Shown: positions 34,954-44,671, numbered from the stretch's first letter. The stretch is 64,000 nt of DNA from Anaerosporomusa subterranea (GCF_001611555.1 NZ_LSGP01000023.1:1-64000); one strand, 5' to 3'. The notes: generated by a model not told the origin, from the sequence alone. Program-made: numbers and translations.

Positions 34954-36054
34954 CTATCCGATTTTTATCGCATACTTGTGCACTTTTTCCCAATCAAGAT
35001 CAACTCCCATGCCTGGTCCTTCGGGGAGTTGCATAAATCCATTCTTAATGACAAGAGGTTTCTGTAACAGACTGTCGCCTATATTATCCAGATAGTACGA
35101 TACCTCACAGGGCAAACTGACTTGCTTATGTGCGCACGCAAATTGGATGCATGCCGCATTCCCGTAATCGGTTTCGGCTTGTAAGCTGACTTGAATGGGC
35201 ATATTGGCTACTTCCGCCAGGTGGACAATCTTTGTGGATAGCGTAAAGCCTGTCCTTGGAATCTTAATACCGATTTGTTTCAGCGCTCCTAACTGAATCT
35301 GGTGATATACGTCGACAACTGAAAACGTACTTTCATCACTCAATATAGGGGTACTTACCCGATTGGCCAAATCTTTTCGACCTTCATTATCCCAACTAAT
35401 CAAAGGCTCCTCCAGACTTGCCAATACCCCTTCCAGTGCTTTCATAACCCTTAGCGCATCTTCGCGGCTATATGCCATGTTGGCATCGATATAGAGTCTG
35501 ACATCATCAGGCGAATTCTCTCGCATTAATTTGAGCACCTTAATATCATTATCCGGATGTGGTCCGCCTTTGACCTTGAAAGTTCGATATCCTTCTATAA
35601 TTTTCTGCTTCAGTTCATCTAGCATTTCTTTATTTGTGCCAAACCCAATTTGCCAGGAAATCGGAATTTGCGTCCTGTAAGGACCACCCATTAATTTGTG
35701 GACAGGAATATTGAGCAATCTGGCGTTCAAATCATACAGCGCCACATCGATAGCACCTTTTGCTGCTGGATTCCAAACAACTTGGTCTAATTTTTCCCAT
35801 ATTTTTTGCAGAGCAAAAGAATCTTGCCCAATAATTAGGGGGGCCAGATACTTGGTCAACGCATAATACATGCCTTCTTGCGTTTCTCCATAAATCATTG
35901 GACGGGGTATGGCTTCTGCAACACCATAAGTCCCGTCTTCTGCTTCAATCTTTACAATGAGATGCTCTGCCGCTGGCAATGAGCCAGCAGCCCAAAATAC
36001 CTCTCGTTTATTAACGATCTTAAAAGGAATGACTTCAACTTTTTTTATTATCAT
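34954..36054 (-). CDS. Enolase-superfamily enzyme, muconate-cycloisomerase-like
   Basis: 366 residues from the ATG at 36054 (AAGGAG with 8-base spacing; a GTG 9 bases upstream overlaps it). Family residues: Lys-x-Lys in RTFKVKGG, metal ligands Asp in LYIDANMAYS, Glu in SLEEPLISW and Asp-Glu in PILSDEST, and the second-side Lys in QIGIKIPRTG. This is the muconate-lactonising subgroup, whose members are cycloisomerases, dipeptide epimerases or acid racemases/dehydratases. Together with alpha/beta hydrolases on both sides it recalls a lactone-forming then lactone-opening pair, but the substrate is unknown. Confidence 0.87.
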   Translation of the reverse strand: MIIKKVEVIPFKIVNKREVFWAAGSLPAAEHLIVKIEAEDGTYGVAEAIPRPMIYGETQEGMYYALTKYLAPLIIGQDSFALQKIWEKLDQVVWNPAAKGAIDVALYDLNARLLNIPVHKLMGGPYRTQIPISWQIGFGTNKEMLDELKQKIIEGYRTFKVKGGPHPDNDIKVLKLMRENSPDDVRLYIDANMAYSREDALRVMKALEGVLASLEEPLISWDNEGRKDLANRVSTPILSDESTFSVVDVYHQIQLGALKQIGIKIPRTGFTLSTKIVHLAEVANMPIQVSLQAETDYGNAACIQFACAHKQVSLPCEVSYYLDNIGDSLLQKPLVIKNGFMQLPEGPGMGVDLDWEKVHKYAIKIG

Positions 36055-36075
36055 GGTTAACACTCCTTAAATTTT

Positions 36076-36177
36076 TCATTCCAAACCATGCAAGAATTCA
36101 TCTACTACCTGGCTTACTACTCCCGGATTTTCCACTGCCGCAAAATGTCCTATGCCTTTTAGCGGTTTGTATGTCAT
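36076..36177 (-). pseudogene. C-terminal relic of an alpha/beta hydrolase
   Basis: 34 codons ending in a stop, reading MTYKPLKGIGHFAAVENPG and onwards. They align with the end of the intact hydrolase at 37666-38472 (IYKPILDYGHFILVENPEKV), including the catalytic-type histidine. The rest of the gene is missing. The following bases to about 36674 contain short open stretches on both strands but nothing recognisable. Confidence 0.75.
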
Positions 36178-36674
36178 TTCTCAATATTTTAAGAATTCAA
36201 GATTTACCACTTTGATGCCTTTGATGAAATATATAGAAATGATATTCCAATTTTCCTTATAATCTATAAAGCGAACTTAGCATAAGGCATGGATAGCCTC
36301 ACCGTAAAAAGCAATAAAGAAGCCTACTCAATACGACTTTATCGTCAGCAAGAGTAGGTCAACAAATACCATGACTGGAATCATCTTTCGATTTGGAATT
36401 GGAGCTTTTGTTAACCACTAAAAATTTCCATTATACATCGCTAGCAGCACTGCCACCGGACCGTTAATTGTCGGATGTGCTTATCTTACGGAGCGGGATA
36501 CCGCCAAACAGCGCTTCCATAGCGGCATATTAGCGCATCGTCCAGAATCTGGCCCAATACATCGTCGCTGAACACCTCGTGTAAAGGGTATTGTCCGGAA
36601 AAGCCAATATTTATAAGATAGTCTTGTTGGCAAGTATTTAAGGGAGTAAGATACTCGAATGACTCTGACTACCT

Positions 36675-37490
36675 CTAAATACTTTCGATAATTTTTTCGA
36701 TGTTAACAGTTGATGAAGCCAATTGCTGCATCGAAGCCGTAATTTCGCCTGCCACAGCGGCTTGGCGCTCTCCAAAAGCCGCAGCATGATTAATAGTTGA
36801 GACAACTTCGGCAGTTTCCTGTCGTATTGCCATTAGCGTATCCTTGATATCTTTAACAGCGTTGCCACTATTTTCGGCCATTTTGCGTATTTCTTCCGCC
36901 ACAACGGCAAACCCGCGCCCAGTTTCCCCAGCTCTGGCCGCTTCAATAGCTGCATTAAGACCCAATAAATTAGAGTTGGTCGCCACATCGCTGACAAACT
37001 TTAAAATATTGTCTGTATGAGTAATTTTCATCATAATGGCATCACCTTTGATTCGCAGCTTTTCCAAGTCGTTGGCGAACGAAACGGACGCAGCACTTAG
37101 TTCCTCTGTGGTAGCCGTAATTTCTTCTGATGTAGCAGCGATGGTCTGCGATGTTTCCAGAAGAGTGTTCTGGGTAGACAAATTAATCGACAGTCCAACA
37201 ATACCAACCATTTTTCCGTCATCGTAAACAGGCTCGACAATAACTTTTACGGCGGTACCAAACAATTCTTTCTGCATAATTACTTGCTGTCGCTTACCCG
37301 TGTTGAGGCATGCCGCCAGCGCACCTGTTGGTGAAACTTTATCACCCACAGCCAGCTTCAAGTCGAAAGTGGCTGGCGAAAGATAATGGACGATCATCCC
37401 TGTCATATCACATACTGTAACGCTGCAATCAAAAACATTGAGTTTTTGAATGATCTCAGCTGCTTGAACCATAGACTGTAGTTTATTCAC
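36675..37490 (-). CDS. Soluble methyl-accepting chemotaxis-like protein
   Basis: 271 residues, no membrane segment. Residues about 1-105 form a small sensor domain ([43 protein letters not shown]), then a short signalling domain with the conserved tip [20 protein letters not shown] and [15 protein letters not shown]. It is a cytoplasmic chemoreceptor of the short class that senses an internal metabolite. GTG start with GAGAGG. It lies in the middle of a catabolic gene run, suggesting taxis or regulation tied to that substrate. A half-deleted copy lies at 40513-40790. Confidence 0.9.
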   Translation of the reverse strand: MNKLQSMVQAAEIIQKLNVFDCSVTVCDMTGMIVHYLSPATFDLKLAVGDKVSPTGALAACLNTGKRQQVIMQKELFGTAVKVIVEPVYDDGKMVGIVGLSINLSTQNTLLETSQTIAATSEEITATTEELSAASVSFANDLEKLRIKGDAIMMKITHTDNILKFVSDVATNSNLLGLNAAIEAARAGETGRGFAVVAEEIRKMAENSGNAVKDIKDTLMAIRQETAEVVSTINHAAAFGERQAAVAGEITASMQQLASSTVNIEKIIESI

Positions 37491-37620
37491 CGAATTCCTC
37501 TCCAGTAATTTAAAAATTTAGTACTTTATAAATAAATCCTGAATATATTTATCAGTTATTTTTATTTTATATATTTGAGTTTTTCAGTACACCCTTTGTT
37601 AGAATCATCTAAAAGTACTG

Positions 37621-37659
37621 GATATCAGCCCCTGTCCTCCCGGCGCAGGGGCTGATATC
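37621..37659 (-). terminator. Stem-loop after the alpha/beta-hydrolase gene
   Basis: A perfect 14-bp stem, GATATCAGCCCCTG with CAGGGGCTGATATC, and an 11-base loop, directly after the hydrolase stop. A T run is lacking, so termination may be partial. Confidence 0.65.
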
Positions 37660-37665
37660 AGGCAA

Positions 37666-38472
37666 TTAGTCAAGTTGCGCGATAAATTCGTCCATGTATT
37701 CGCAAACTTTTTCCGGATTTTCTACTAGAATAAAATGACCATAGTCCAGAATTGGTTTGTAAATTAGCTTCTTACAATTAGTAATACGGGCAATGGTGGC
37801 TTTTGCCATCTCCTCGGTAGCAATCTGGTCGTCAAGTCCATGAATAACAAGCGTTGGACAGGTAACCTTGTCCATTTTGTCCCGGACATCAAAACCGTTG
37901 TACTGCGTCAGATCACCTTGTTTGGTAATACCGATCTCCGACATAACCCCCCAGAGAATGAAATCTTTCCTTTCCTGCGTAGTAGCCTTTCCAATCAGGC
38001 ACTCAGAAAATTCCAAGTGGGAATGCTGGCAACTAACATAGGGATGGTTCAGCAGTTCCAAAATGCGTTCATCAATAGTGGGGGTATAGTCTGAACCCTG
38101 CATTGAAACGATTGCGCGGACAGGATATTCCTGGGCTATATGGTAGACGATGTTACCGCCCATTGAGCAGCCAATAACGATTGGATTATCTACTCCAAGC
38201 TCCTGAATAACATTCCAAACAAACTTACCGTAGTCCTTATAGTTATTGATAACCTTATTACCAGGCAGCGGCCAGCTCTTACCATGAGCCGGCATATCGA
38301 ATGAAATCATCTTATACTTGTCAGCAAAAATATTCATCATATCATGATACTGCCTATTTTCACGCCCTGCTGTGTGCAGACAAATGATTGTTGCCTTGTC
38401 ATCGGGTGCATTATTGGTCTCGCAGTATATATTAATGCCATTCACTTTAATATAAAAACCTGTAATTGCCAT
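37666..38472 (-). CDS. Alpha/beta hydrolase
   Basis: 268 residues from the ATG at 38472 with AAAGGGG upstream. Nucleophile elbow VIGCSMGGNIV (Ser), acid in VIHGLDDQIATEE and histidine in DYGHFILVENPEKV complete the triad. The N-terminal strand region is TIICLHTAGRENRQYHDMM. Such enzymes open lactones, cleave C-C bonds of dienoates or hydrolyse esters. Fragments of two further copies survive at 36076 and 49100. It is 34 bases downstream of the gene at 38507, in the same catabolic run. Confidence 0.9.
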   Translation of the reverse strand: MAITGFYIKVNGINIYCETNNAPDDKATIICLHTAGRENRQYHDMMNIFADKYKMISFDMPAHGKSWPLPGNKVINNYKDYGKFVWNVIQELGVDNPIVIGCSMGGNIVYHIAQEYPVRAIVSMQGSDYTPTIDERILELLNHPYVSCQHSHLEFSECLIGKATTQERKDFILWGVMSEIGITKQGDLTQYNGFDVRDKMDKVTCPTLVIHGLDDQIATEEMAKATIARITNCKKLIYKPILDYGHFILVENPEKVCEYMDEFIAQLD

Positions 38473-38506
38473 AGTGATTGCCCCTTTCTTTTCGCTTATA
38501 TCATTG

Positions 38507-38875
38507 TTAGCGGATACCTGCATATACTCGGATCAGTTGCGCCACAACATTAAAATTTTGCCTGAAACGAATGGCGCCACCCATGGTAGTTAGATTGTTG
38601 GTATTGCCCTTGTTCGTAGCTACACTGAGGGATTTATGCGTGCCGAACTTTTCCCAGTCCTCTTTAGAACCAGACACACCAATGTCCACACCTGTGTTGG
38701 GAATTCCCTTTACAACACTAACACATTCTCCCAAGTGAAAAGAAAGCGTACATGTTTCACCGCTGTCGACAATGGTAATATCACCCGTAAAAAACTTTCC
38801 ATAATAAAACTCCCGGAACTTTTCTGCTTCTAAGCCGTTAATAAGCACTTGAAGCTGCATCATTTTTTCTAACAT
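38507..38875 (-). CDS. Small uncharacterised protein, perhaps SCP2-like
   Basis: 122 residues, beginning at an ATG with GGAGG. It contains no cysteine motif or membrane segment. The middle alternates strands and turns (DITIVDSGETCTLSFHLGE, VDIGVSGSKEDWEKF), somewhat like sterol-carrier-protein-2 domains that bind acyl chains or CoA esters, but the match is weak. Tight spacing to the hydrolase gene (34 bases) suggests a part in the same pathway. Confidence 0.65.
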   Translation of the reverse strand: MLEKMMQLQVLINGLEAEKFREFYYGKFFTGDITIVDSGETCTLSFHLGECVSVVKGIPNTGVDIGVSGSKEDWEKFGTHKSLSVATNKGNTNNLTTMGGAIRFRQNFNVVAQLIRVYAGIR

Positions 38876-39006
38876 TGATGATCCTCCTTCTAAATTATAT
38901 ATAGCAGAAAGCCAGCAGCTTTAACTGTTAAGAAGTAAATATGTTATGGAGCTGAACTTCATTTTTCAGTCCAAGCTTGCACTTTCTTTCTGTTCGCCTA
39001 GATCAC

Positions 39007-40332
39007 TTAGTTGATGATATCGTCCAAATTCTTTCTGGCAGTTTCCTTACCGAAGATCCAGACAATCGGAACCATCAGCCAACCACCAAATGCCGCAACC
39101 AATTCCGCTGTTGTAGCTGAGGAATTCTGGGCAATATAGCCAAGTAAAAGCATGGTAAAGACGGCAGATGCACGCCCTGCGCCGATTGAAACAGAAGTAC
39201 CTACAGCCCGAATGTGAGAAGGAAATATTTCACTCGAATAAGCTATCAGGATAGAATGTTGACCCATACCGAATCCCAGCATAATGGTTGCTATATATAA
39301 AAGCATACTACCCTGTGAGGCTGCCGCTGCGTTGCCCTTCGAAGCAATATATAGCAATATGCAGGAGATCACTGTCAGCGAACTGGCTAACAGCATTCCT
39401 TTCTTCCGGCCAATGATGTCAGAAATCTTACCCATAATCGGATAACCAATAATAGCAGTTCCCCAGAGAAGCATATTCATTTTACCACAAGTCACAGCGT
39501 CAAAATGGAAGTCTGTGCGCATGGCAACAAGAAACCATGTCATATTTCCCCACGCCCAGAATGCTCCAACGATATGCAATGACATCGCGATCAACGTGTT
39601 CTTTCGATACTTTACCTTAAATAGCTCAGACAATGAGATTTTTTTCTGGGTAGGATCAATCAAGCCATTTTGCACATCTTCTCTATATCTAATCCATTGA
39701 GGACTCTCCTTGAGCATACCCATAATAAATGGAATCAGGATAAGCCCGAACAAACCTACATAACAAAACTCTCTCCAGCCCCAGCCCCAGCTGGATACTA
39801 GCGCGAACACGCCGGAGCAAAGAAATGTACCCACTGGTGTGCCACTCTGCATAGCACCTAAAAATGCTCCACGATTTTTGGCAGGAACCATCTCGGAAAG
39901 ATAGGATGCACCTATTCCCCACTGACAGGTCTGTCCATGCGCTGCAATAAAGCGAAGTCCGAATACCTGAAAAATACTATTAATCAGCCCCAGACCACCG
40001 TTAAACAAGGCGGCTGCCAGGATACTCAGACTCATCCCCAGGCGTCTGCCTTTTTTATCCGCTAAAAGTGGTAGCCAGAGAGAACTGATAAACCCTCCCG
40101 CAGAGTAGACGCTGGCTATAATGCCGATCATGCCAATTTCAAAATGAAGTTCCTCAATCATAAATGGTGAAGCAAGTGTATAAACATTGCTAAAATTAAC
40201 CAAAGCCCATCCTAGAAATACAAAAACAAATACTCTCCAAACTTCGTTGCTTATCCGCTGATCCGTTGGAATGGCCACGTCCGTTGGAATGGCCACGTCC
40301 GTTGGATTGACCACGTTCGTTTGAGCGTTCAT
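39007..40332 (-). CDS. MFS transporter, aromatic-acid/sugar-acid symporter type
   Basis: 441 residues with 12 hydrophobic segments; the loop after segment 2 reads LADKKGRRLGMS and the counterpart in the second half MGKISDIIGRKKG, both classic MFS signatures. The ATG at 40332 has GAGGGGG upstream at a slightly long distance. The N-terminal tail holds a near-perfect in-frame duplication, DVAIPTDVAIPTD, from a repeated 18-base unit. It is probably the uptake system of the surrounding catabolic cluster. Confidence 0.9.
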   Translation of the reverse strand: MNAQTNVVNPTDVAIPTDVAIPTDQRISNEVWRVFVFVFLGWALVNFSNVYTLASPFMIEELHFEIGMIGIIASVYSAGGFISSLWLPLLADKKGRRLGMSLSILAAALFNGGLGLINSIFQVFGLRFIAAHGQTCQWGIGASYLSEMVPAKNRGAFLGAMQSGTPVGTFLCSGVFALVSSWGWGWREFCYVGLFGLILIPFIMGMLKESPQWIRYREDVQNGLIDPTQKKISLSELFKVKYRKNTLIAMSLHIVGAFWAWGNMTWFLVAMRTDFHFDAVTCGKMNMLLWGTAIIGYPIMGKISDIIGRKKGMLLASSLTVISCILLYIASKGNAAAASQGSMLLYIATIMLGFGMGQHSILIAYSSEIFPSHIRAVGTSVSIGAGRASAVFTMLLLGYIAQNSSATTAELVAAFGGWLMVPIVWIFGKETARKNLDDIIN

Positions 40333-40512
40333 ATAATATAATTTCCCCCTCAACTATATTTAGATAATACTGTCTTTATTTAGATAGTACCTTTCTCTGA
40401 AATTCGATAATCTCTTCTCTCAATAGAAGCCACTGTCAAACTAAAAATTGATCACCCACATGACATACAGTCGGGTCTGACTCCACTATCTCATTTCCCC
40501 TGACTACAACTA

Positions 40513-40790
40513 AATAGTGATTTTTTCAATATCGACCGCCGTTGAAGCCACCGCCGCATATAGCCCAATAAGTTGGATTTATTCTGACAAACCCTAAAAT
40601 ACCCTCTGTATGCATAATTCTCATCATGATGTTGTCATTTTACTGCGCAACTTGTCTAAACCTGCTGCGAACAAAGGTGCAGCGGTACTTAACTCTTAAC
40701 TGGTAGCCGTGCTAGCCGGCATTGCTTCTCCGATTAATAACGTTCTGCCTAGTACACACCCCATACACAAAACTGTAGCTGTGACCTGCC
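40513..40790 (-). pseudogene. Half-deleted copy of the soluble chemoreceptor gene
   Basis: Minus-strand sequence aligns with the gene at 36675-37490. Bases 40513-40550 match its extreme 3' end, then the match jumps to the part encoding the NLLGLNA tip and the region before it. Stops and indels break every frame, and the conserved [11 protein letters not shown] part is deleted. It lies immediately downstream of the CaiB gene. Confidence 0.8.
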
Positions 40791-40799
40791 AATCAGGCA

Positions 40800-41990
40800 C
40801 TAAATAATGCCTTCTTTACGGAAATCTTCAATCTCTTTTGGGAGAAAACCAAACACATTCTGATAAACATCCTCGTTATCCTGTCCCAAAACAGGAGCCG
40901 GCCTTGTTACGCCTGCATCGGTTTCTGACATTCTTATCGCAGAATTCGTCACTTTTACTTTCCCTGCTTGCGGATGATCGAATTCAACAAACATGTTCCG
41001 AGCGCCCGCAATATGCGGATCATTGCATACCTGGGCAATATTATAAATCGGCGCTGCAGGAATACCAACATCAAGCAAGTTTTTAACCAAATCAGCTACA
41101 GTCCGTTTTTTCGACCATTGTTCAATAAATTCTTTGCATGATTTCCGATTTTGAACGCGCTTATGAACGGTTTCAAACTCAGGTATTTCGAGAAGCTCGG
41201 GCATTTCCATTAGTTCAACTAATTTTTTCCACATTTTATCATTGCCAACAGCAAGGACTATGTCTCCGTCACTTGCTTTGTAAGACTCCATCGGAGCGCC
41301 CGATTCGTACGAATTGCCCCGGCGTTGTGGTATACGCCCGTCAACTAAATAATGCTGATTAATGATTGCCATACTAGCCACTGCTGAATCAAGCAAGGAA
41401 ATATCAAGCATTTGCCCAACGCCAGTCCTGTTGCGATATTGCACAGCAGCAAGAATTCCAATACTTGCTGTCATGCCGCCGATAACATCGCAGATAGGGC
41501 CGCCCGCACGGGTTGGTTCTCCGTCCGCTTCACCAGTAACACTCATAATACCACTCATTGCTTGGGCAATCAGATCATAGCCTGGCCATTGGCTATATGG
41601 TCCGTGTTGACCGAATCCAGAAATGGCAGCATAAATAATCTGCGGATTTACTTTTTTCAATGACTCATAATCCACTCCGAGCTTCGTCATTACTCCAGGG
41701 CGAAAGTTTTCAACTACAACATCCGCACTTTTCACCATCTTCAAAAATATGTCTTTCCCTTTTTTAAGGTCTAAGGTAATTCCGCGCTTGTTACGGTTCA
41801 AATTCATATAATAAGAACTTTCACCATTGACAAAAGGGTTGAAAAATCTTGCATCGTCACCTGTACCTGGTTGTTCAATCTTAATAACGTCCGCCCCTAA
41901 GTCTGCCAAAATAGCACTGCAATAAGGGCCAGCTAGAACTCTGGTCAAATCTAAAACTTTCACTCCTTGGAGTGCTCCTTTTTTCTCCAT
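40800..41990 (-). CDS. CaiB/BaiF family III CoA-transferase
   Basis: 396 residues; ATG at 41990 with GGAGG eight bases upstream. The N-terminal [18 protein letters not shown], the block ADVVVENFRPGVM and the catalytic aspartate in WPGYDLIAQAMSG are diagnostic. It transfers CoA between a donor acyl-CoA and a free acid (as formyl-, succinyl- or carnitinyl-CoA transferases do). It is 63 bases downstream of the thiolase gene on the same strand, so the three genes probably form one unit. A decayed copy lies at 47275-47572. Confidence 0.93.
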   Translation of the reverse strand: MEKKGALQGVKVLDLTRVLAGPYCSAILADLGADVIKIEQPGTGDDARFFNPFVNGESSYYMNLNRNKRGITLDLKKGKDIFLKMVKSADVVVENFRPGVMTKLGVDYESLKKVNPQIIYAAISGFGQHGPYSQWPGYDLIAQAMSGIMSVTGEADGEPTRAGGPICDVIGGMTASIGILAAVQYRNRTGVGQMLDISLLDSAVASMAIINQHYLVDGRIPQRRGNSYESGAPMESYKASDGDIVLAVGNDKMWKKLVELMEMPELLEIPEFETVHKRVQNRKSCKEFIEQWSKKRTVADLVKNLLDVGIPAAPIYNIAQVCNDPHIAGARNMFVEFDHPQAGKVKVTNSAIRMSETDAGVTRPAPVLGQDNEDVYQNVFGFLPKEIEDFRKEGII

Positions 41991-42053
41991 CACTGTATCC
42001 TCCCTTGATAAAGTTGTCCGAGTTAATCATTGCTGAAGATGGCAAAAAAAGTG

Positions 42054-43238
42054 TTATCCTTTTTCGTTCCCTGCGATTAGAACAGCACTTAATTGTGGCC
42101 CACCGCCGAAAGTGTGAGCAAGCCCACGCTTAACATTTCGTACTTGCCGCTTGGGATTATCGACTTTGTATTGCAATTGTTTGTAAATCTCATAGGTCAT
42201 TCGCAACCCGCTAGCCCCCACCGGATGACCAAAACACTTTAGACCCCCGTCAGTATTGACAGGAAGTCCGCCAGACAGTTCAAAGAAACCTGCATCAATG
42301 TCTTCCTTGGCTCTCCCAGGAGCGCTAAAGCCAAAGTCTTCATAAATAAGCATCTCTGTTATGGTGAAGCAATCATGTACTTCTGCTAGATCAATTTCTT
42401 CTCTTGGGCTCTTAATGCCCGCCATTGCGTATGCTTTTGATGATGAGGTCTTTAATGCGTCAAAGCTGGTCCAGTTAAAATTAGGCCTGGAATGGGGAAG
42501 AACTGTATCCATAGCCACGCCAAATCCTTTGACATAGATAGGATCTTCACGCAAAGTACGAGCTGTATCCGCCCGGGTTATAATCGCACAGGCCGACCCA
42601 TCGCTATTGCCGCAGCAATCAAAAAGCCCCAGCGGTTGCGCGATAATTGGCGCCTTCATTACATCCTCTAAGGTAATGGCTTTATGAAAATGGGCCTTGG
42701 GCGCCAGTAAACCATTTTGATGATTTTTGACAGCAATTTTGCCGATAGTCTGTTTCCCTTCTTCAAGACTAAGGCCATATTGTTCAAAATAGCGAGTTGC
42801 AATGAGTGAGAAAGAACCGGGTGCTGTGCGTCTGGCCTCATAAACAGGACTCATTCCCCTACCGGTCCCCAAGCCAGGGTAGCCGGTATCTTTTAATTTC
42901 TCCACACCAAGCGCCATTACGACGTCGTACGCGCCACTTGCTACAGCCATACAAGCTTGAATTAATGCGATATGTCCAGAAGTACACCAGTTCTCATTCC
43001 TCAATACTGGTATATTATGGAATTTTAGCGCGTCTGCAACCTGGGCACCTGCCAGACCGCCAACAGGCGCGTACATCTGACCGACAAAACAAGCTTCGAT
43101 ATCCTTCGGCCCTACGCCCGCATCCTCAAAAGCCTCATATGCTGACTCAATAGCTAAATCAGCAACGCCGAGCCCCCACCGCTCACCAAATTTCGAACAT
43201 CCCATGCCAACAATGGCAACTTTATCTTTCATTGTCAT
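42054..43238 (-). CDS. Thiolase-family acetyltransferase (SCP-x/lipid-transfer type)
   Basis: 394 residues from an ATG at 43238 with GGAGGGG; the start overlaps the stop of the gene upstream by 4 bases (ATGA), so the two are translationally coupled. The nucleophilic cysteine lies in NENWCTSGHIALIQAC, and the catalytic histidines in CFGHPVGASGLR and LAHTFGGGPQ. This thiolase subgroup normally works with a DUF35 zinc-ribbon/OB partner, which here is fused to the neighbouring HMGS-like protein. It would cleave or form a beta-ketoacyl-CoA. Confidence 0.92.
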   Translation of the reverse strand: MTMKDKVAIVGMGCSKFGERWGLGVADLAIESAYEAFEDAGVGPKDIEACFVGQMYAPVGGLAGAQVADALKFHNIPVLRNENWCTSGHIALIQACMAVASGAYDVVMALGVEKLKDTGYPGLGTGRGMSPVYEARRTAPGSFSLIATRYFEQYGLSLEEGKQTIGKIAVKNHQNGLLAPKAHFHKAITLEDVMKAPIIAQPLGLFDCCGNSDGSACAIITRADTARTLREDPIYVKGFGVAMDTVLPHSRPNFNWTSFDALKTSSSKAYAMAGIKSPREEIDLAEVHDCFTITEMLIYEDFGFSAPGRAKEDIDAGFFELSGGLPVNTDGGLKCFGHPVGASGLRMTYEIYKQLQYKVDNPKRQVRNVKRGLAHTFGGGPQLSAVLIAGNEKG

Positions 43239-44671
43239 AACAAATCCCCTCCGTTCCGGACTGGGCGGCACTTCCAGAAATAGTTGATGTAATTTGCCCC
43301 TTCGTATATCTTCCTAAAGGTAAATTCCACATCTAATCCCACTCGTACTTCCGCTTGATCATAGTCAGTCATGAGTAAATAGTATCGTACTCCCGCGTCA
43401 TCTTCGACCACGGTTTGTATCACTACCGGATCATCGCTGCGACCGGCCAACTTATCAACCGAATACGTAAAGACCTTGCCTTGTCTGTCAGCAAATCGTT
43501 TCTCTTCGTAATTGTCCTTGCTGCCGCATGTGTCGCAAATCCTGTTTATTGGGAAAATACTCGTACCACAGTTATTGCACTTACTACCGTAGAATCGCAA
43601 AATACTTTTCTGATCTCGCCAATACGCCGCGTTTGATGGGAATAGTCTAAACGGCTCTCCCTGCACAGGTTCTACCAATTCCCGGAATGACAAATACCTG
43701 TTATATGACGAAAATAGATTTTTCGTTGTCAAATACCGCTTAAGGCCGTTTGCTGGCGTCATTCTCACTATGTTTTCAGTTACGCGGAAGATAAAAGCGT
43801 CTGCCCCATTGCCATACGCAGCCAATAAAATCCGATCTCCAGGCTTAGCATCTTCCAGAGCTGCTATCAGCATCAGTAACGGTTGGGCAGTTCCGCAATT
43901 TCCCACCTGCAACATAGCAGAATCCTGAATTTGCGTTTCGCCAAAGCCCATTTTTTTAGCTAAGTTGACGTTTTCTTTCAACCCTGGCGATGAAAGGACC
44001 ACTTTGCTGATATCTTTTGGATTCAGGCCGGATTTGCGCAGGATATCGCGGATGACTTGAGTCATACTTTGGGTATAGCCTTTTTCAATGGCGAACCGTT
44101 CCTCAGCCGTATGAACATACTGTTCGCCGGCAAGTCTCCATACATCAATAATTTCGCTATTCACTGTAGCAGAAAATTCGATTTCGGCAATAACATTTTC
44201 CGACCCAATGACAAGTGCGGCCGCCGCATCGCCAAAAAGCTGTTCTTGGTCGGATTTCGGATAAGAGATTCGGCAATCAGCGGCAACCACCATTGCTTGT
44301 TTAGCCGCTTGCGCCTTGACGGCGTTCGTTGCTGCTTGCAACGCCGTTGCGCCTGCTTTCAAGCAATTGCTAAAGTCTGCGGTAGAAACAGCGGTTTGCA
44401 GATCGCAAACTGTTGCAATCAAGCCGGAACTAGACTTTTCCGCGTATGGAGCGGTCGTCGAAGCAAAATACAAAACATCGACAGATTGTTTGTTAACATC
44501 ATGCAAACAATTAGTTGCCGCCTCAACCGCCATGGTAAGACTATCTTCATCATTATTGGCGATGCTTCTTTCTCCTTTTAAAGCGCCGCGTTCCCAAGCA
44601 CTGGCTATCGTCGTGCGGCTTATGCGGTAATAGGGAACATACGCTCCCATGGATGTAATACCAATCTTCAT
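43235..44671 (-). CDS. HMG-CoA synthase-like protein fused to a DUF35 (zinc ribbon-OB) domain
   Basis: 478 residues; ATG with GGAGG. Residues 1-310 are like the archaeal HMG-CoA synthase group: an opening GITSMGAYVPYYRI, then ANNDEDSLTMAVEAA and the nucleophilic Cys103 in FSNCLKAGATALQ. Where those enzymes have a Glu (in a SESHPYAV-like motif) this has STTAPYAE around 71-78, and where they have a His (FHQPN-like) it has LSSPG at 226-230. Residues 355-478 are a DUF35 domain with Cys365, Cys368, Cys379 and Cys382 and an OB fold. The fusion plus the coupled thiolase recalls the archaeal thiolase/HMGS/DUF35 complex. The reaction may differ from HMG-CoA synthesis. Confidence 0.88.
   Translation of the reverse strand: MKIGITSMGAYVPYYRISRTTIASAWERGALKGERSIANNDEDSLTMAVEAATNCLHDVNKQSVDVLYFASTTAPYAEKSSSGLIATVCDLQTAVSTADFSNCLKAGATALQAATNAVKAQAAKQAMVVAADCRISYPKSDQEQLFGDAAAALVIGSENVIAEIEFSATVNSEIIDVWRLAGEQYVHTAEERFAIEKGYTQSMTQVIRDILRKSGLNPKDISKVVLSSPGLKENVNLAKKMGFGETQIQDSAMLQVGNCGTAQPLLMLIAALEDAKPGDRILLAAYGNGADAFIFRVTENIVRMTPANGLKRYLTTKNLFSSYNRYLSFRELVEPVQGEPFRLFPSNAAYWRDQKSILRFYGSKCNNCGTSIFPINRICDTCGSKDNYEEKRFADRQGKVFTYSVDKLAGRSDDPVVIQTVVEDDAGVRYYLLMTDYDQAEVRVGLDVEFTFRKIYEGANYINYFWKCRPVRNGGDLL

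Noticed and set aside
36178-36674. Short open stretches on both strands between hydrolase relic and chemoreceptor
   Set aside because: Each is under about 50 codons, has no start with ribosome site and resembles no family known to me.
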